DNA of 32,498 nucleotides from Lentisphaerota bacterium (GTDB lineage Bacteria; Verrucomicrobiota; Kiritimatiellia; UBA8416; VGWI01), in assembly GCA_016873655.1 (NCBI GenBank), contig VGWI01000019.1, positions 1 to 32,498 on the forward strand. The letters are read 5' to 3'. This document shows, piece after piece, positions 14,545-22,523 of the stretch. The notes beneath the pieces are model-generated. The model searched no databases. It was not told where the DNA came from and worked only from the letters and a program-made list of their open reading frames with translations. The number at the start of each line of letters is the position of its first letter. Position 1 is the stretch's first letter. A program made the translations under genes and the position numbers.

Positions 14545-14642
14545 GCAGACTCCAGGTCCAGGAGTTCAGGGAAGACACGATGCCGTCTTCGCTCCATGGC
14601 GAATTCCGGCAGGCGCGCGGTGACTGTTCGCATATCGTGCAT
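14541..14642 (-). CDS. Possible small ORF overlapping the lipB start
   Basis: ATG at 14642 opens MHDMRTVTARLPEFAMERRR... and ends ELLDLESA with a TGA that overlaps the lipB ATG (ATGA). The coupled stop-start geometry is like the other junctions in this operon, but the reading frame is short and Arg-rich. A second overlapping frame (ATG with GGGAG upstream) competes with it. It could be a leader ORF or chance. Confidence 0.22.
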   Translation of the reverse strand: MHDMRTVTARLPEFAMERRRHRVFPELLDLESA

Positions 14643-14774
14643 GGAGGGGCATGTTACTCCCGTATCCTCCGCCGGGCAACAGGATGGAGAGGGGCCTCCG
14701 GATGAATGGCGAAGGATGTGGCAAGCGCGAATGCTGCGCGTTAGTATGTGCCAGGTTTCAGATGCGGAGGGATG

Positions 14775-15620
14775 ATGGGCGCGCCGAGTGTAGTGGTAAC
14801 AACATATGACTCGCCTCGCACGCTGCGGCTCGTTCTTCTGGCGCTCGCACGCCAGACGCTGAAGCCGGCGGTTGTCGCCGTGGCTGACGACGGGTCCGGG
14901 CCCGACACCGCCGCCATGCTGCGCCAGGCGGCGTTGGCAATGCCTTTCCCCATAGTGCATGTCTGGCAGCCGGATGACGGGTTCAGGCTTGCGCGCAGCC
15001 GGAACAACGCCTGGCGGGAGCTGCCCGAAGGCCGCGTCGCAATGCTTGACCAGGACATTATTCCCCATGCCGGATGGCTTGAGGCCCATGCCGCGCCTGG
15101 GAAGGGACGCGTCGGGCTCGGCGCCGCCATGGATCTTCCTGAATCCGCCGTCGTGGAAATCACTGAAGACGCTGTTACGTTCGGCCGGTTTGAGTCCATT
15201 CTTGCCCCCGGAGAGATGGGCCGTCTGCGCAAACTGCGGAGGAAGTGCGTTCTTCAAGCCTTCCTGAGGGCCGTCGGGCTGGCACACAGAGCCAAGCCCA
15301 AACTGCGCGGCTGCAACTTCTCGGCTGACCTTTCCGATCTTCGGGCCGTGAACGGGTGTGACGAGGAGTTCGTCGGGTGGGGGCAGGAGGACGACGATCT
15401 CGGTATGCGGCTCTACATGGCCGGCGCCAGGCCGGCCATACTTGTTGACAGCGCGCTTGCTTCCCACCTGTGGCATCCATCAAGGGCGACCGGACGATGG
15501 AAGGACGGGCCGAACGTACGGCGTTTCCAGCGGCGCGACATCGCCGCCCGCTGCGAAAGGGGCATGGATGGCGCGCGTCCGGACGTGAAGGTCTTCAGGT
15601 ACCCTTCCGGTCAGCCGTAA
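14775..15620 (+). CDS. Family 2 glycosyltransferase
   Basis: A 281-residue GT-A-fold enzyme, cytoplasmic face, adding a nucleotide-activated sugar to a glycan. PSVVVTTYDSPRTL starts the fold. AVADDGSG and the DQDIIPH motif (DxD-like metal site) follow, and FVGWGQEDDDLGMRL is the C-terminal ED-type motif seen in GalNAc/Gal transferases of this group. GGAGG at 14766-14770 fits ATG 14775 better than ATG 14772 or the upstream GTG. Its last 26 nt overlap the end of the convergent O-antigen ligase-like gene. Acceptor unknown; probably surface polysaccharide. Confidence 0.85.
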   Translation: MGAPSVVVTTYDSPRTLRLVLLALARQTLKPAVVAVADDGSGPDTAAMLRQAALAMPFPIVHVWQPDDGFRLARSRNNAWRELPEGRVAMLDQDIIPHAGWLEAHAAPGKGRVGLGAAMDLPESAVVEITEDAVTFGRFESILAPGEMGRLRKLRRKCVLQAFLRAVGLAHRAKPKLRGCNFSADLSDLRAVNGCDEEFVGWGQEDDDLGMRLYMAGARPAILVDSALASHLWHPSRATGRWKDGPNVRRFQRRDIAARCERGMDGARPDVKVFRYPSGQP

Positions 15621-16809
15621 TTCCGATCGCCACGGCCGGCAGCCACAACTGAAGGACGTAGGCCAGGTTGTCCGGGAAGTCGCCGAGTCCGTAGACAAGA
15701 AGCAGGACGGCGATGCACCACGTCACGCCAGGCCACAGTCGGTCTCCGAACCCTGTCTGGCGGGAGATATGGCGCAGCAGCAGCGAGGAGACCGTGAACC
15801 ACAGCGCCATGCGCAGCGCAACTCCGACGCATCCGAGCTCAAAGAACGCCTTTATCCAGTACTGGTGCGCGTGGGGAAACACGAACGAAGCTGGCGGCGG
15901 ATTGGACGCGTAGTAGACATCCTGGAAGAGCTTCTTCCCGTAGCCGTGTCCCAGCACCGGGCGACGGAGCGCCAAATCCATCGTATGCGACCACACCACG
16001 CTTCGCTCGTTCAGCGAGCTGACGTCGCCATCCCCGAAGCGCGGGTTGATCAGCGAGATGTTTGCCACGGCGGCTGAGACGGCAGCCGCGAGGAGCAGGC
16101 ACCACAGGAGTTTCTGGCGGCGGGTCGGAAGTATGACCCCGGCGGCTGCAACGGAGGCGGCGAAAGCGATCTGCGGACCGCGCGAGGCCAGCACCATCAG
16201 GTACAGCAGGTTAAGCGCCGCGCCGGCGGCGCATGCCGTCCGCGCGGCCGGCCTGCGCCCGGGTTCAACCGTCGAGGCCGACAGCACGAGCAGCGCCGCC
16301 GCGGCCATGATGCTGGCGACGTTGGGGTGGTTCATGACATAGGGCCGCGCGAAACGCGCCTCGGCCATCAGTCCCGGGCCGAGCTGGACCGCCAGGCGCG
16401 CCAGGTCGACGGCAAGGTAGGATGTGACGGCCCAGGCGCCGGCGACCATTGCGCCCGCGAGACGGCGCGGGGTGAAGAACACGACCGGGATCGCGATGGC
16501 GGCCAGGGTCTGCGGAAGCACCTTCAGGAGCGCGCGTGCCGATGCCGCCGGCGAGACCGAGGCCGGCAACAGCGCCAGCGGCACGGCGACCAGAATGAGC
16601 CACGCCATGCCGGCGGGCGAGCGCCATGCTTTGAATCGCGAGCGGTCCGCGGTCAGAGCGACGAGAAACAGGCAAACGCAGACGGCGAAGTGCGCGAAAT
16701 GGGAAGGCGCGGTCCAGACCGCCATCGACAGCGCGAACGCGATCCCGGCGCGCGCGGCCGCCGGGGCGGAATCGAGCCTGGACATCAGCCGGCCAACAGC
16801 GTTCTTCAC
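15595..16809 (-). CDS. O-antigen ligase / polymerase-like membrane protein
   Basis: About 404 residues with roughly ten to twelve hydrophobic segments and the Wzy_C/WaaL signature in the large periplasmic loop: NERSVVWSHTMDLALRRPVLGHGYG, then HAHQYWIKAFFELGCVG with the conserved His. It would join or polymerise O-chain at the outer face of the inner membrane. I choose the GTG at 16809, which overlaps the upstream hydrolase-kinase stop by 4 nt (GTGA). The track's GTG at 16881 would overlap by 76 nt, and ATG 16785 is another option. Confidence 0.78.
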   Translation of the reverse strand: MKNAVGRLMSRLDSAPAAARAGIAFALSMAVWTAPSHFAHFAVCVCLFLVALTADRSRFKAWRSPAGMAWLILVAVPLALLPASVSPAASARALLKVLPQTLAAIAIPVVFFTPRRLAGAMVAGAWAVTSYLAVDLARLAVQLGPGLMAEARFARPYVMNHPNVASIMAAAALLVLSASTVEPGRRPAARTACAAGAALNLLYLMVLASRGPQIAFAASVAAAGVILPTRRQKLLWCLLLAAAVSAAVANISLINPRFGDGDVSSLNERSVVWSHTMDLALRRPVLGHGYGKKLFQDVYYASNPPPASFVFPHAHQYWIKAFFELGCVGVALRMALWFTVSSLLLRHISRQTGFGDRLWPGVTWCIAVLLLVYGLGDFPDNLAYVLQLWLPAVAIGITADRKGT

Positions 16810-19055
16810 TGCCTGCTCCCGTGTGCCGGCGGGCGCGGCGGCTTGCCGGTTATTCTGCGGATCCACCTGCGCGGTATCCACCGCTTCTTGCCGCGCAGCC
16901 GGTCCTTGAGGAAGTGTTTCAGGTCATACCTCACAAACGGCATGAAGAAGGCGGGGCCGAACCTGACCATATTCTCGTTCGCGTAGGCGGCGAGGAACAG
17001 GCGGCGCCCCTTCCAGTTCAGAGGGTGCAGAACGCGTCGGAGATCGCGCAGGCGGCAGCGGGGCGACACGGCGTGGGTATGAAAACGAGCGCGAGCGGTG
17101 TCGATCAGGCAGAAGACAGGCCTGCCGTTCTCAACGCGCATGAGAATGTTGCCGGCGGAGAGGTCGCGAAAGTACACGCCGCGCCCGTGCATGTTGCCCA
17201 GGAAGCGGGCGAGTGCGCGGTGGACCTCGATTGGGGCGAGCCCGAGATATTCGGTTCGCCCCTTCTTGAAACCGTCGAGCGCTTCGCGGACCGAGCCCTG
17301 CGAGTCGAAGAATTCAGTGGCGAACAGGCCGTTCGTCAGCGTGTCGGCCGGCTGCCAGAGCGCCACGGGGCGGGCGGTGTTGACGCCGCGCCGCAGCAGT
17401 TCCGCGGCCCCGTTCCAGCTCTTCAGAGCCCGCCCGACCCGCCAGCGCTGCATGAACCGCTTGTGGCCGGCGCGGATTCTCACTGTCTTGACGACGATCC
17501 GGCGCGTCGGATCGGAAGGATGCTCCGTTTCAATGACCTTGTTGCGCCGGTCGCGCATGACTCTGCCGGCCGCTGATTCCAGCGCTTCGCGCGTCAGGTC
17601 CGGATCAGGGCCGTTACCGGATCCGGCGCAGACGAACAGGCCTTCCGGTGTTGTCCTGCACGTGAAGCGGACATCGGCGGCCGGCCAGACACGGAGCGCC
17701 TTGACGACCGCGGCCGTGGGCATGACTTCAGGCGCGTCGTCCTGGGGCCACACAAGGTAGACCGGCGACTCGCCGAATGAAGGCGGAGCCGAATCCAGGG
17801 CTTCGCCGTCGCGGGAGTACACAGAAGCGTTTCGCAGGGCTTCGGGCGTGTAGCAGCGCTGCGCGGGCGCGCAGAGACCGTTGGTTGTCCAGACGACATG
17901 GATGACGCGGCCGTCCTTCCGGAAGCAGTGTATCTCCAGACCGTTCCCGGACGACGGCGAACGGTCGTATGTTGCTCCGGCTGTGAAGAGGACGGCGGCG
18001 CGCATTGAGTGGAAGGCCGGGCGAATGCGGTAGCGGCGGGGAGAACCGGGCACGCGTCCGTAGAAGGTGACGTGCGGGACATCCGGGTACTCCATCGTGC
18101 CGTCGTCTATCAGGCCCTCGCGCTGGCTGATGAGCGGGCCCCAGTAGATCCTGTCCGGCGCGCCTGCCGCAGCGAGAAGGCAGAGGTAGCGCGCGCAGTA
18201 GTCAGCCTGCTTATCCTCGGTGTCCGGCAGTATGCGGTTTATGCGGCGCAGGCTCCATGCGACGTGAGTGCTCCAGGTTCGGGTCACGCCGTAGAGCGCG
18301 CCGATGCGCGAGAGCAGAACTGCCTTGCGCACCGTGTTGCATTTCGCGATGCCGGCCATGCCGCGGCCGAGTATCTTCGGGTCAAAGGCTTCCGGTTCCG
18401 TTGCGCGCTCAGCGAACAGGTTGTTCGTATGAATGTCAGGCAGCATCCGCATGTCGCGCAGGATTCCGAGGAGTCCCGCGTTGTAGACGGGTTCGAAGTC
18501 GGTGACATTGGGGCCGGCGAGGGTGACGCCCCTGCGTCTCGCTTCGCCATGGGCGGCGGCCCACGCCGCGAGGAAGCCTTCGGGGCTGTAGCCTGTCCAG
18601 CGTCTACGATTGCATGTCGATCCGATCTCAATCGCGTCCAGGCCGTTGCGGTGACTGTCCAGCATGTCCGAGACAAACGAGCGCCAGCGCGAGACCGCAG
18701 CGGGGGATGGCATCAGCGCCGCTTCCTCGAACGGTTGCACGAGGTGCAGGCAAATCCGGTAGCCTTCGGCCGCGAGGGCCTTGAGAAGGGTTTTCGCCGG
18801 TGTGTTCGCGGAGGTCGGCGAAAAGTCAACGCGAACGTTGCGGACGTTGAGATCGCGGAGACGGTCGAGGACATATCCGACTGAAGCCGGATCATCCCCT
18901 GCCGCCACGCAAATTCCGAAGAAATCGCCTGGCACCGGGTGCTGAACTGCCGGTGCGACCGGAAGGCGCCGGAGCAGTCCGCCGGTTCCCCACGCGCGCA
19001 GATTGTGCGCGGCAAAGGACGCGGCCAGTCTTTTTCCTGTCGGGATTCCGCTCAT
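16806..19055 (-). CDS. Fusion: glycoside-hydrolase-like barrel plus Kdo/WaaP-type LPS kinase
   Basis: A 749-residue protein. Residues about 40-450 resemble a clan-A glycoside hydrolase (GH5/GH39-like TIM barrel plus beta domain): NVRVDFSP, RICLHLVQPFEEA, AIEIGSTCNRRRWTGYSPEGF. Residues about 500-735 match the lipopolysaccharide kinase family: Lys523 in IVVKTVRI, the catalytic loop HGRGVYFRDLSAGNIL (Asp631, Asn636) and LIDTARARF (Asp652). In the hydrolase part the usual EIGNEP motif reads EIGSTCN, so the acid/base Glu is absent. There is no signal peptide, so it is probably cytoplasmic. Start ATG 19055. It is coupled to the O-antigen ligase gene. Confidence 0.75.
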   Translation of the reverse strand: MSGIPTGKRLAASFAAHNLRAWGTGGLLRRLPVAPAVQHPVPGDFFGICVAAGDDPASVGYVLDRLRDLNVRNVRVDFSPTSANTPAKTLLKALAAEGYRICLHLVQPFEEAALMPSPAAVSRWRSFVSDMLDSHRNGLDAIEIGSTCNRRRWTGYSPEGFLAAWAAAHGEARRRGVTLAGPNVTDFEPVYNAGLLGILRDMRMLPDIHTNNLFAERATEPEAFDPKILGRGMAGIAKCNTVRKAVLLSRIGALYGVTRTWSTHVAWSLRRINRILPDTEDKQADYCARYLCLLAAAGAPDRIYWGPLISQREGLIDDGTMEYPDVPHVTFYGRVPGSPRRYRIRPAFHSMRAAVLFTAGATYDRSPSSGNGLEIHCFRKDGRVIHVVWTTNGLCAPAQRCYTPEALRNASVYSRDGEALDSAPPSFGESPVYLVWPQDDAPEVMPTAAVVKALRVWPAADVRFTCRTTPEGLFVCAGSGNGPDPDLTREALESAAGRVMRDRRNKVIETEHPSDPTRRIVVKTVRIRAGHKRFMQRWRVGRALKSWNGAAELLRRGVNTARPVALWQPADTLTNGLFATEFFDSQGSVREALDGFKKGRTEYLGLAPIEVHRALARFLGNMHGRGVYFRDLSAGNILMRVENGRPVFCLIDTARARFHTHAVSPRCRLRDLRRVLHPLNWKGRRLFLAAYANENMVRFGPAFFMPFVRYDLKHFLKDRLRGKKRWIPRRWIRRITGKPPRPPAHGSRQ

Positions 19056-19277
19056 TGCGCGGGATGGTAGCCTGCCGTTTTGAGGAAGGCCAGTTTGATG
19101 ATGGGCGCGCCGCGTCCGGAGGCGCGGGCATGGCGCATGGGGGATGGCACAAAGAGCGGCGCGGCCTGCGCGTAACGCGTCCACGGCGCGGATTCTGCTT
19201 TCGTTCTGCGCTTTGCAGGCTAGTATTTGCGCTGTTGCCGGTGATAGTGCCGGCTGAACAGACGGAAGGAGACGGAT

Positions 19278-19775
19278 ATGGCGCTCAAGAAGGAAGTTGA
19301 AGCGATTCTGAACGAGCAGATCGTGAAAGAGTTTGACGCCGCTACGGTCTACAACGGCATGTACATCTACTTCGAGATGGAGCTCTTCAAGGGTTTTGCC
19401 GCCTGGTTCAAGGACCACGTGGGCGAGGAGATGTCGCACGCCGGGCGGATCATTCAGTACATGCTTGACCGCGGTGTCGCGCCGGAGATTCCGGCCACGA
19501 GAAAACCGAAGACGTCCTTCCCGTCGGTGTTGGACGCGATGAAGGCGGCGCTGGCGCACGAGCGAACCAACACGGCAGGAATTCACGAATGCCTCAAGGT
19601 CGCGCAGAAGGCCGGCGATCCGGCCACGGTCGAGATGCTCCAGTGGCTCGTGAAGGAGCAGGTTGAGGAAGAGCAGTGGGCCGAGGAATACGTGCAGATG
19701 GTGAAGAAGGTCGAGAAGTCTGTTGGCGGCATGTACGCATTTGACCACGCCGTCAGCAAGCGAGTGAAGGCCTAG
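19278..19775 (+). CDS. ftnA: Ferritin-like iron storage protein
   Basis: A 165-residue four-helix bacterial non-heme ferritin, oxidising Fe(II) and storing Fe(III) in a 24-mer. Ferroxidase-type residues are visible in helix A (NEQIVKEFDAATVYN), helix B (DHVGEEMSHAGRI, the ExxxH pair) and helix C/D (EQVEEEQWAEE). A strong GGAAGGAG lies about 8 nt before the ATG. It is transcribed alone, with a TAGTAT -10-like element at 19221-19226 and its own intrinsic terminator after the stop. Confidence 0.92.
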   Translation: MALKKEVEAILNEQIVKEFDAATVYNGMYIYFEMELFKGFAAWFKDHVGEEMSHAGRIIQYMLDRGVAPEIPATRKPKTSFPSVLDAMKAALAHERTNTAGIHECLKVAQKAGDPATVEMLQWLVKEQVEEEQWAEEYVQMVKKVEKSVGGMYAFDHAVSKRVKA

Positions 19776-19790
19776 TTTGCGGTCATGACG

Positions 19791-19830
19791 CCGGCTGCAT
19801 GTCTCAAGCGTGCAGCCGGTATCTTTTTTT
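19791..19830 (+). terminator. Rho-independent terminator after ferritin gene
   Basis: CCGGCTGCA (19791-19799) pairs perfectly with TGCAGCCGG (19811-19819) over an 11-nt loop, followed by TATC and seven T (19824-19830). It separates ferritin from the ABC operon that starts at 19863. Confidence 0.88.
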
Positions 19831-19862
19831 GGGAGAGGCTCATCCATGCCGTCGGCCCGGCC

Positions 19863-20609
19863 ATGAACCCGATACAGGTTGAGGATCTGGCTGTCTCTTA
19901 CCGGACGCGTTCCGGGGTCGTCGAAGCCCTGCGCGGCGTTTCCTTTTCGGTGGAGGAAGGCGGAGTCGTCGGGTTTCTCGGTCCCAACGGCGCGGGCAAG
20001 ACAACCACTCTCAACGTTCTTCTGGGCTTCGAGGAGCCGACTTCCGGCAGGGCCCGCTTATACGGTTGCGACAGTACATCAAGCATCGCCCGCCGCCGTG
20101 TCGGTTTCATGTGCGAGCATTCCAGGACGCATCCGTTCCTGACCGGGCGCGAGCTGCTTGTTATGGCCGGGAGGCTGTTCGGTATGCGCGGAAGCGCGTT
20201 GCGCCGCGCGGCGGACTCCCTTCTCGAGCGTGTCGGACTTTCCGGCGCCGCGGACAGGCGGACGGGGACTTACTCGCGCGGCATGCTCCAGAGGATGGGG
20301 CTTGCGCAGGCGTTAATCAACGATCCCGACCTCGTGATTCTGGACGAGCCGACCAGCGGGCTGGACCCGGTCGGGCGGGCGCGTGTGCGTGAGCTTATCG
20401 CCGGTCTGAGAAGCGAAGGAAAGACGGTGTTCTTTTCTTCGCACGAGTTGTCGGAAGTCGAGCTCGTGTGTGACCGCGTGCTGATGCTGGTGGCCGGACA
20501 CATTGCGGCTTCGGGCAGTGTTGATGAGCTCGTCAGGGACGGAGAGAGCCTGGAGCGTTACTTCCTGAAGCTCGCCGCCGAGCGCGGCGGGGAAGGGGGA
20601 GTGTCGTGA
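19863..20609 (+). CDS. ABC-2 type transporter ATP-binding protein
   Basis: A 248-residue ABC ATPase. Walker A GPNGAGKTTT lies near residues 40-49, the signature-like YSRGMLQRMGLAQAL follows, Walker B is LVILDEPTSGLDP, and FFSSHELSEVE is the H-loop. The signature is SRGM rather than SGGQ, common in ABC-2 exporters. Start ATG 19863 has only weak ribosome-binding potential; the earlier in-frame start lies inside the ferritin terminator. It overlaps the permease GTG by 4 nt. Substrate unknown. Confidence 0.85.
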   Translation: MNPIQVEDLAVSYRTRSGVVEALRGVSFSVEEGGVVGFLGPNGAGKTTTLNVLLGFEEPTSGRARLYGCDSTSSIARRRVGFMCEHSRTHPFLTGRELLVMAGRLFGMRGSALRRAADSLLERVGLSGAADRRTGTYSRGMLQRMGLAQALINDPDLVILDEPTSGLDPVGRARVRELIAGLRSEGKTVFFSSHELSEVELVCDRVLMLVAGHIAASGSVDELVRDGESLERYFLKLAAERGGEGGVS

Positions 20610-21391
20610 CGCGGCCGTTAGTGCTTTGCCACGCCGTTTGGCTGGAGGTCTTCCGCCGCAGGGATTTCTACGTTCTGCTCATCCTCATGACGGCGATGTT
20701 CGCGTGGCTCCTGTCGGCCGATCTTTTCGGATCATCCGCCGCGTCGCGCTATGTGCTGGACGTCGGCCTGCTCTATGCGTGGGGCGGTTCACTGATTCTT
20801 GCTGTTACCGCCGCCGCGCGGCAGTTGCCCCGCGACGAGGAGATCGGCGCGGTCTTCATGATGCTGGCCAAGCCGGTTACACGGTGGGACATGGTGTTCG
20901 GGAAATGGCTCGGCACATGGTCTGTCAGCGTCGGCGCCACTGTGGCGCTGTACCTCGCCGTGCTCGCCGTTTCGGCCCTGCGCGGGCGGATGCCTGACGC
21001 AGTATCCGTCTGCCAGGCTCTTCTCCTGCACGGCTGCGCTCTTGGCGTGGTGTCGGCCCTGGCGCTGGCCATTTCGACAAGAATGAGTTTCGGCGCTGCT
21101 TCGACAACGGCTTTTGTCCTGCTTGCCGCCGACTACGCGGTGGTCCCGAAGATCCCCGAGCTGATCGGCGGCGAGACCGGGCTGAGAGCGGATCTGCTGC
21201 TCCTTCTCTACAAGGGCCTGCCGCACCTGGAGGTGTTCGATCTGAGGCGCAGGCTTATACACGGCTGGGGCGCGGCGCCCGCCTCGGCCATTCTCATTTC
21301 CGTGGCCTATGGCGTTGCCGTGACCGGGGCTCTTCTGGCGCTTGCATGGCTCGGATATCGGAAGAAGCGTTTTCCGCGGCAGGGGGGCTGA
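20606..21391 (+). CDS. ABC-2 type transporter permease
   Basis: A 261-residue membrane protein with about six hydrophobic segments, in the style of NosY/ABC-2 permeases: short cytoplasmic start, FYVLLILMTAMFAWLL, the PRDEEIGAVFMMLAKPVTRWDMVFGKW coupling region, and a basic tail RKKRF. It starts at GTG 20606 overlapping the ATPase stop (GTGA) with GGAAGGGGGA upstream. With the ATPase it forms an export-type or membrane-remodelling transporter. The next gene starts 2 nt after its stop. Confidence 0.8.
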   Translation: MTRPLVLCHAVWLEVFRRRDFYVLLILMTAMFAWLLSADLFGSSAASRYVLDVGLLYAWGGSLILAVTAAARQLPRDEEIGAVFMMLAKPVTRWDMVFGKWLGTWSVSVGATVALYLAVLAVSALRGRMPDAVSVCQALLLHGCALGVVSALALAISTRMSFGAASTTAFVLLAADYAVVPKIPELIGGETGLRADLLLLLYKGLPHLEVFDLRRRLIHGWGAAPASAILISVAYGVAVTGALLALAWLGYRKKRFPRQGG

Positions 21392-21393
21392 GC

Positions 21394-22269
21394 ATGGACG
21401 GGTGGACGCGCTGGTCTGAACGCGGCGATCCGCGCGCTGGCTGGGCCGCTGTTGTCCTTTTTGCAGGCGCGGCGTTCGCGCTATCGTGCCGCCTGGATCC
21501 TGAGGCCGTGATCGGAACCGGTGCAGGCGTTTCCGGCGTTGAGCGCGCACTTGGCGGCGCAAGGTCGCTTTTGAGTGCAGGCCTGTACGAGCGCGCGGAC
21601 CAGTATTTTCACAAGGGCGTTCCCCACAGGAGACGGGCTGCCTACAGGGACTTCTTTGTCCGCCTGAGGGAGTTGGTGTCGCCGGATGCACACCTTCACG
21701 CCGAGGGGGCCGAGATGGCCGAAGTCATGCCGTGGCTGAGTCTGGCCGCCCGGGCAGACGAGAGAAACGTTGAAGCGTACAACGTGGCTGCCTACTGGCT
21801 TCTGAAGATGGGGGACGATCGTGAATCCGAGCGGGTGGTTGCCGAGGCGGTATCGAAGAACCCGCGCGACTACAGGCCGATGGTTGAGCTGGCGCGAATC
21901 CGGCTTTTCCGCGGTGAATTCATTTCCGCCGCCAGTGCGATAGACCGCGGGATAGCGCTCTGGCCGGTGCCCGACACCGAGGAAAGCGAAAGTGCACGGC
22001 ACGATCTTTCCTGGTTCCTCGACATGCGCGCTTCTCTATACGAGTTCCAGGGCCGTGGGAGCGAAGCCGTGGCATGTCTGCGGCGTGGCCTGAGCCTGTT
22101 TCCGGCTAGGACCAACTCACTGGGGCGCATTGCGCGGATCGAAAGTGGCGAACTGGATCCGGCTGGCGCGGAGCGCCAGCTCCGCAACGTCTTTGGAGGC
22201 GGAAAGACCGTGTGCGCGCGTGAAGAGGATGAAGCGGACCACGAGCACGAACACGAGCATGAGCACTAG
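21394..22269 (+). CDS. TPR-like protein with N-terminal membrane segment and His-Glu tail
   Basis: A 291-residue protein with a hydrophobic segment at about 18-30 (WAAVVLFAGAAFALSC; signal anchor, or poorly matching lipobox) followed by helical repeats of TPR type (LLSAGLYERADQYFHKG, NVAAYWLLKMGDDRESERVVAEA, GEFISAASAIDRGI). The C-terminus is EEDEADHEHEHEHEH, alternating His and Glu, a likely metal-binding tail. ATG 21394 follows AGGGGGGCTG and starts 2 nt after the permease stop, so it belongs to the ABC operon and probably works with it in the envelope. Family not recognised. Confidence 0.65.
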   Translation: MDGWTRWSERGDPRAGWAAVVLFAGAAFALSCRLDPEAVIGTGAGVSGVERALGGARSLLSAGLYERADQYFHKGVPHRRRAAYRDFFVRLRELVSPDAHLHAEGAEMAEVMPWLSLAARADERNVEAYNVAAYWLLKMGDDRESERVVAEAVSKNPRDYRPMVELARIRLFRGEFISAASAIDRGIALWPVPDTEESESARHDLSWFLDMRASLYEFQGRGSEAVACLRRGLSLFPARTNSLGRIARIESGELDPAGAERQLRNVFGGGKTVCAREEDEADHEHEHEHEH

Positions 22270-22323
22270 TGCGGGTGCGGGGAATGATTCCGTTCCGGCG
22301 AGGCGCTTCCTGCCCGCGAACCC

Positions 22324-22494
22324 GACCTATTCACGAAGCCGCCTCGTGGATAGGTCGCCCTACGGGTTTCGACTCCGGCCCTGCGGGCCTGCGCTCAGGG
22401 TAGCCCTGAGCAAGGTGCGCAGCACCGCGTCGAGGCCTGCTGCGGCGCGCGTTGCGCCGCGGCAGGCGGTTGTGAATGAACGCGCAGCGTTCAT
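22324..22494. repeat. Cluster of at least five hairpins between convergent genes
   Basis: Stems: 22324-22336 with 22344-22356 (13 bp, one mismatch); 22394-22400 with 22404-22410 (CTCAGGG/CCCTGAG, perfect); 22414-22418 with 22422-22426 (GGTGC/GCACC); 22436-22448 with 22454-22466 (13 bp, one G-T); 22476-22483 with 22487-22494 (ATGAACGC/GCGTTCAT). No ORF is supported. The region separates the ABC/TPR operon from the GAF gene and looks like a composite of REP-like elements that may also terminate both transcripts. Confidence 0.7.
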
Positions 22495-22523
22495 GAATAA
22501 TCCGGGCTAAACCGCTGAGACGG

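Noticed and set aside
14541-15476. 311-aa minus-strand ORF ending at the lipB start
   Set aside because: Mostly antisense to the GT2 gene; only its last 33 codons lie outside and are listed separately with low confidence.
19056-19847. N-terminal 264 residues of the 1013-aa minus-strand ORF
   Set aside because: This part is antisense to ferritin and its terminator; the real start is ATG 19055.
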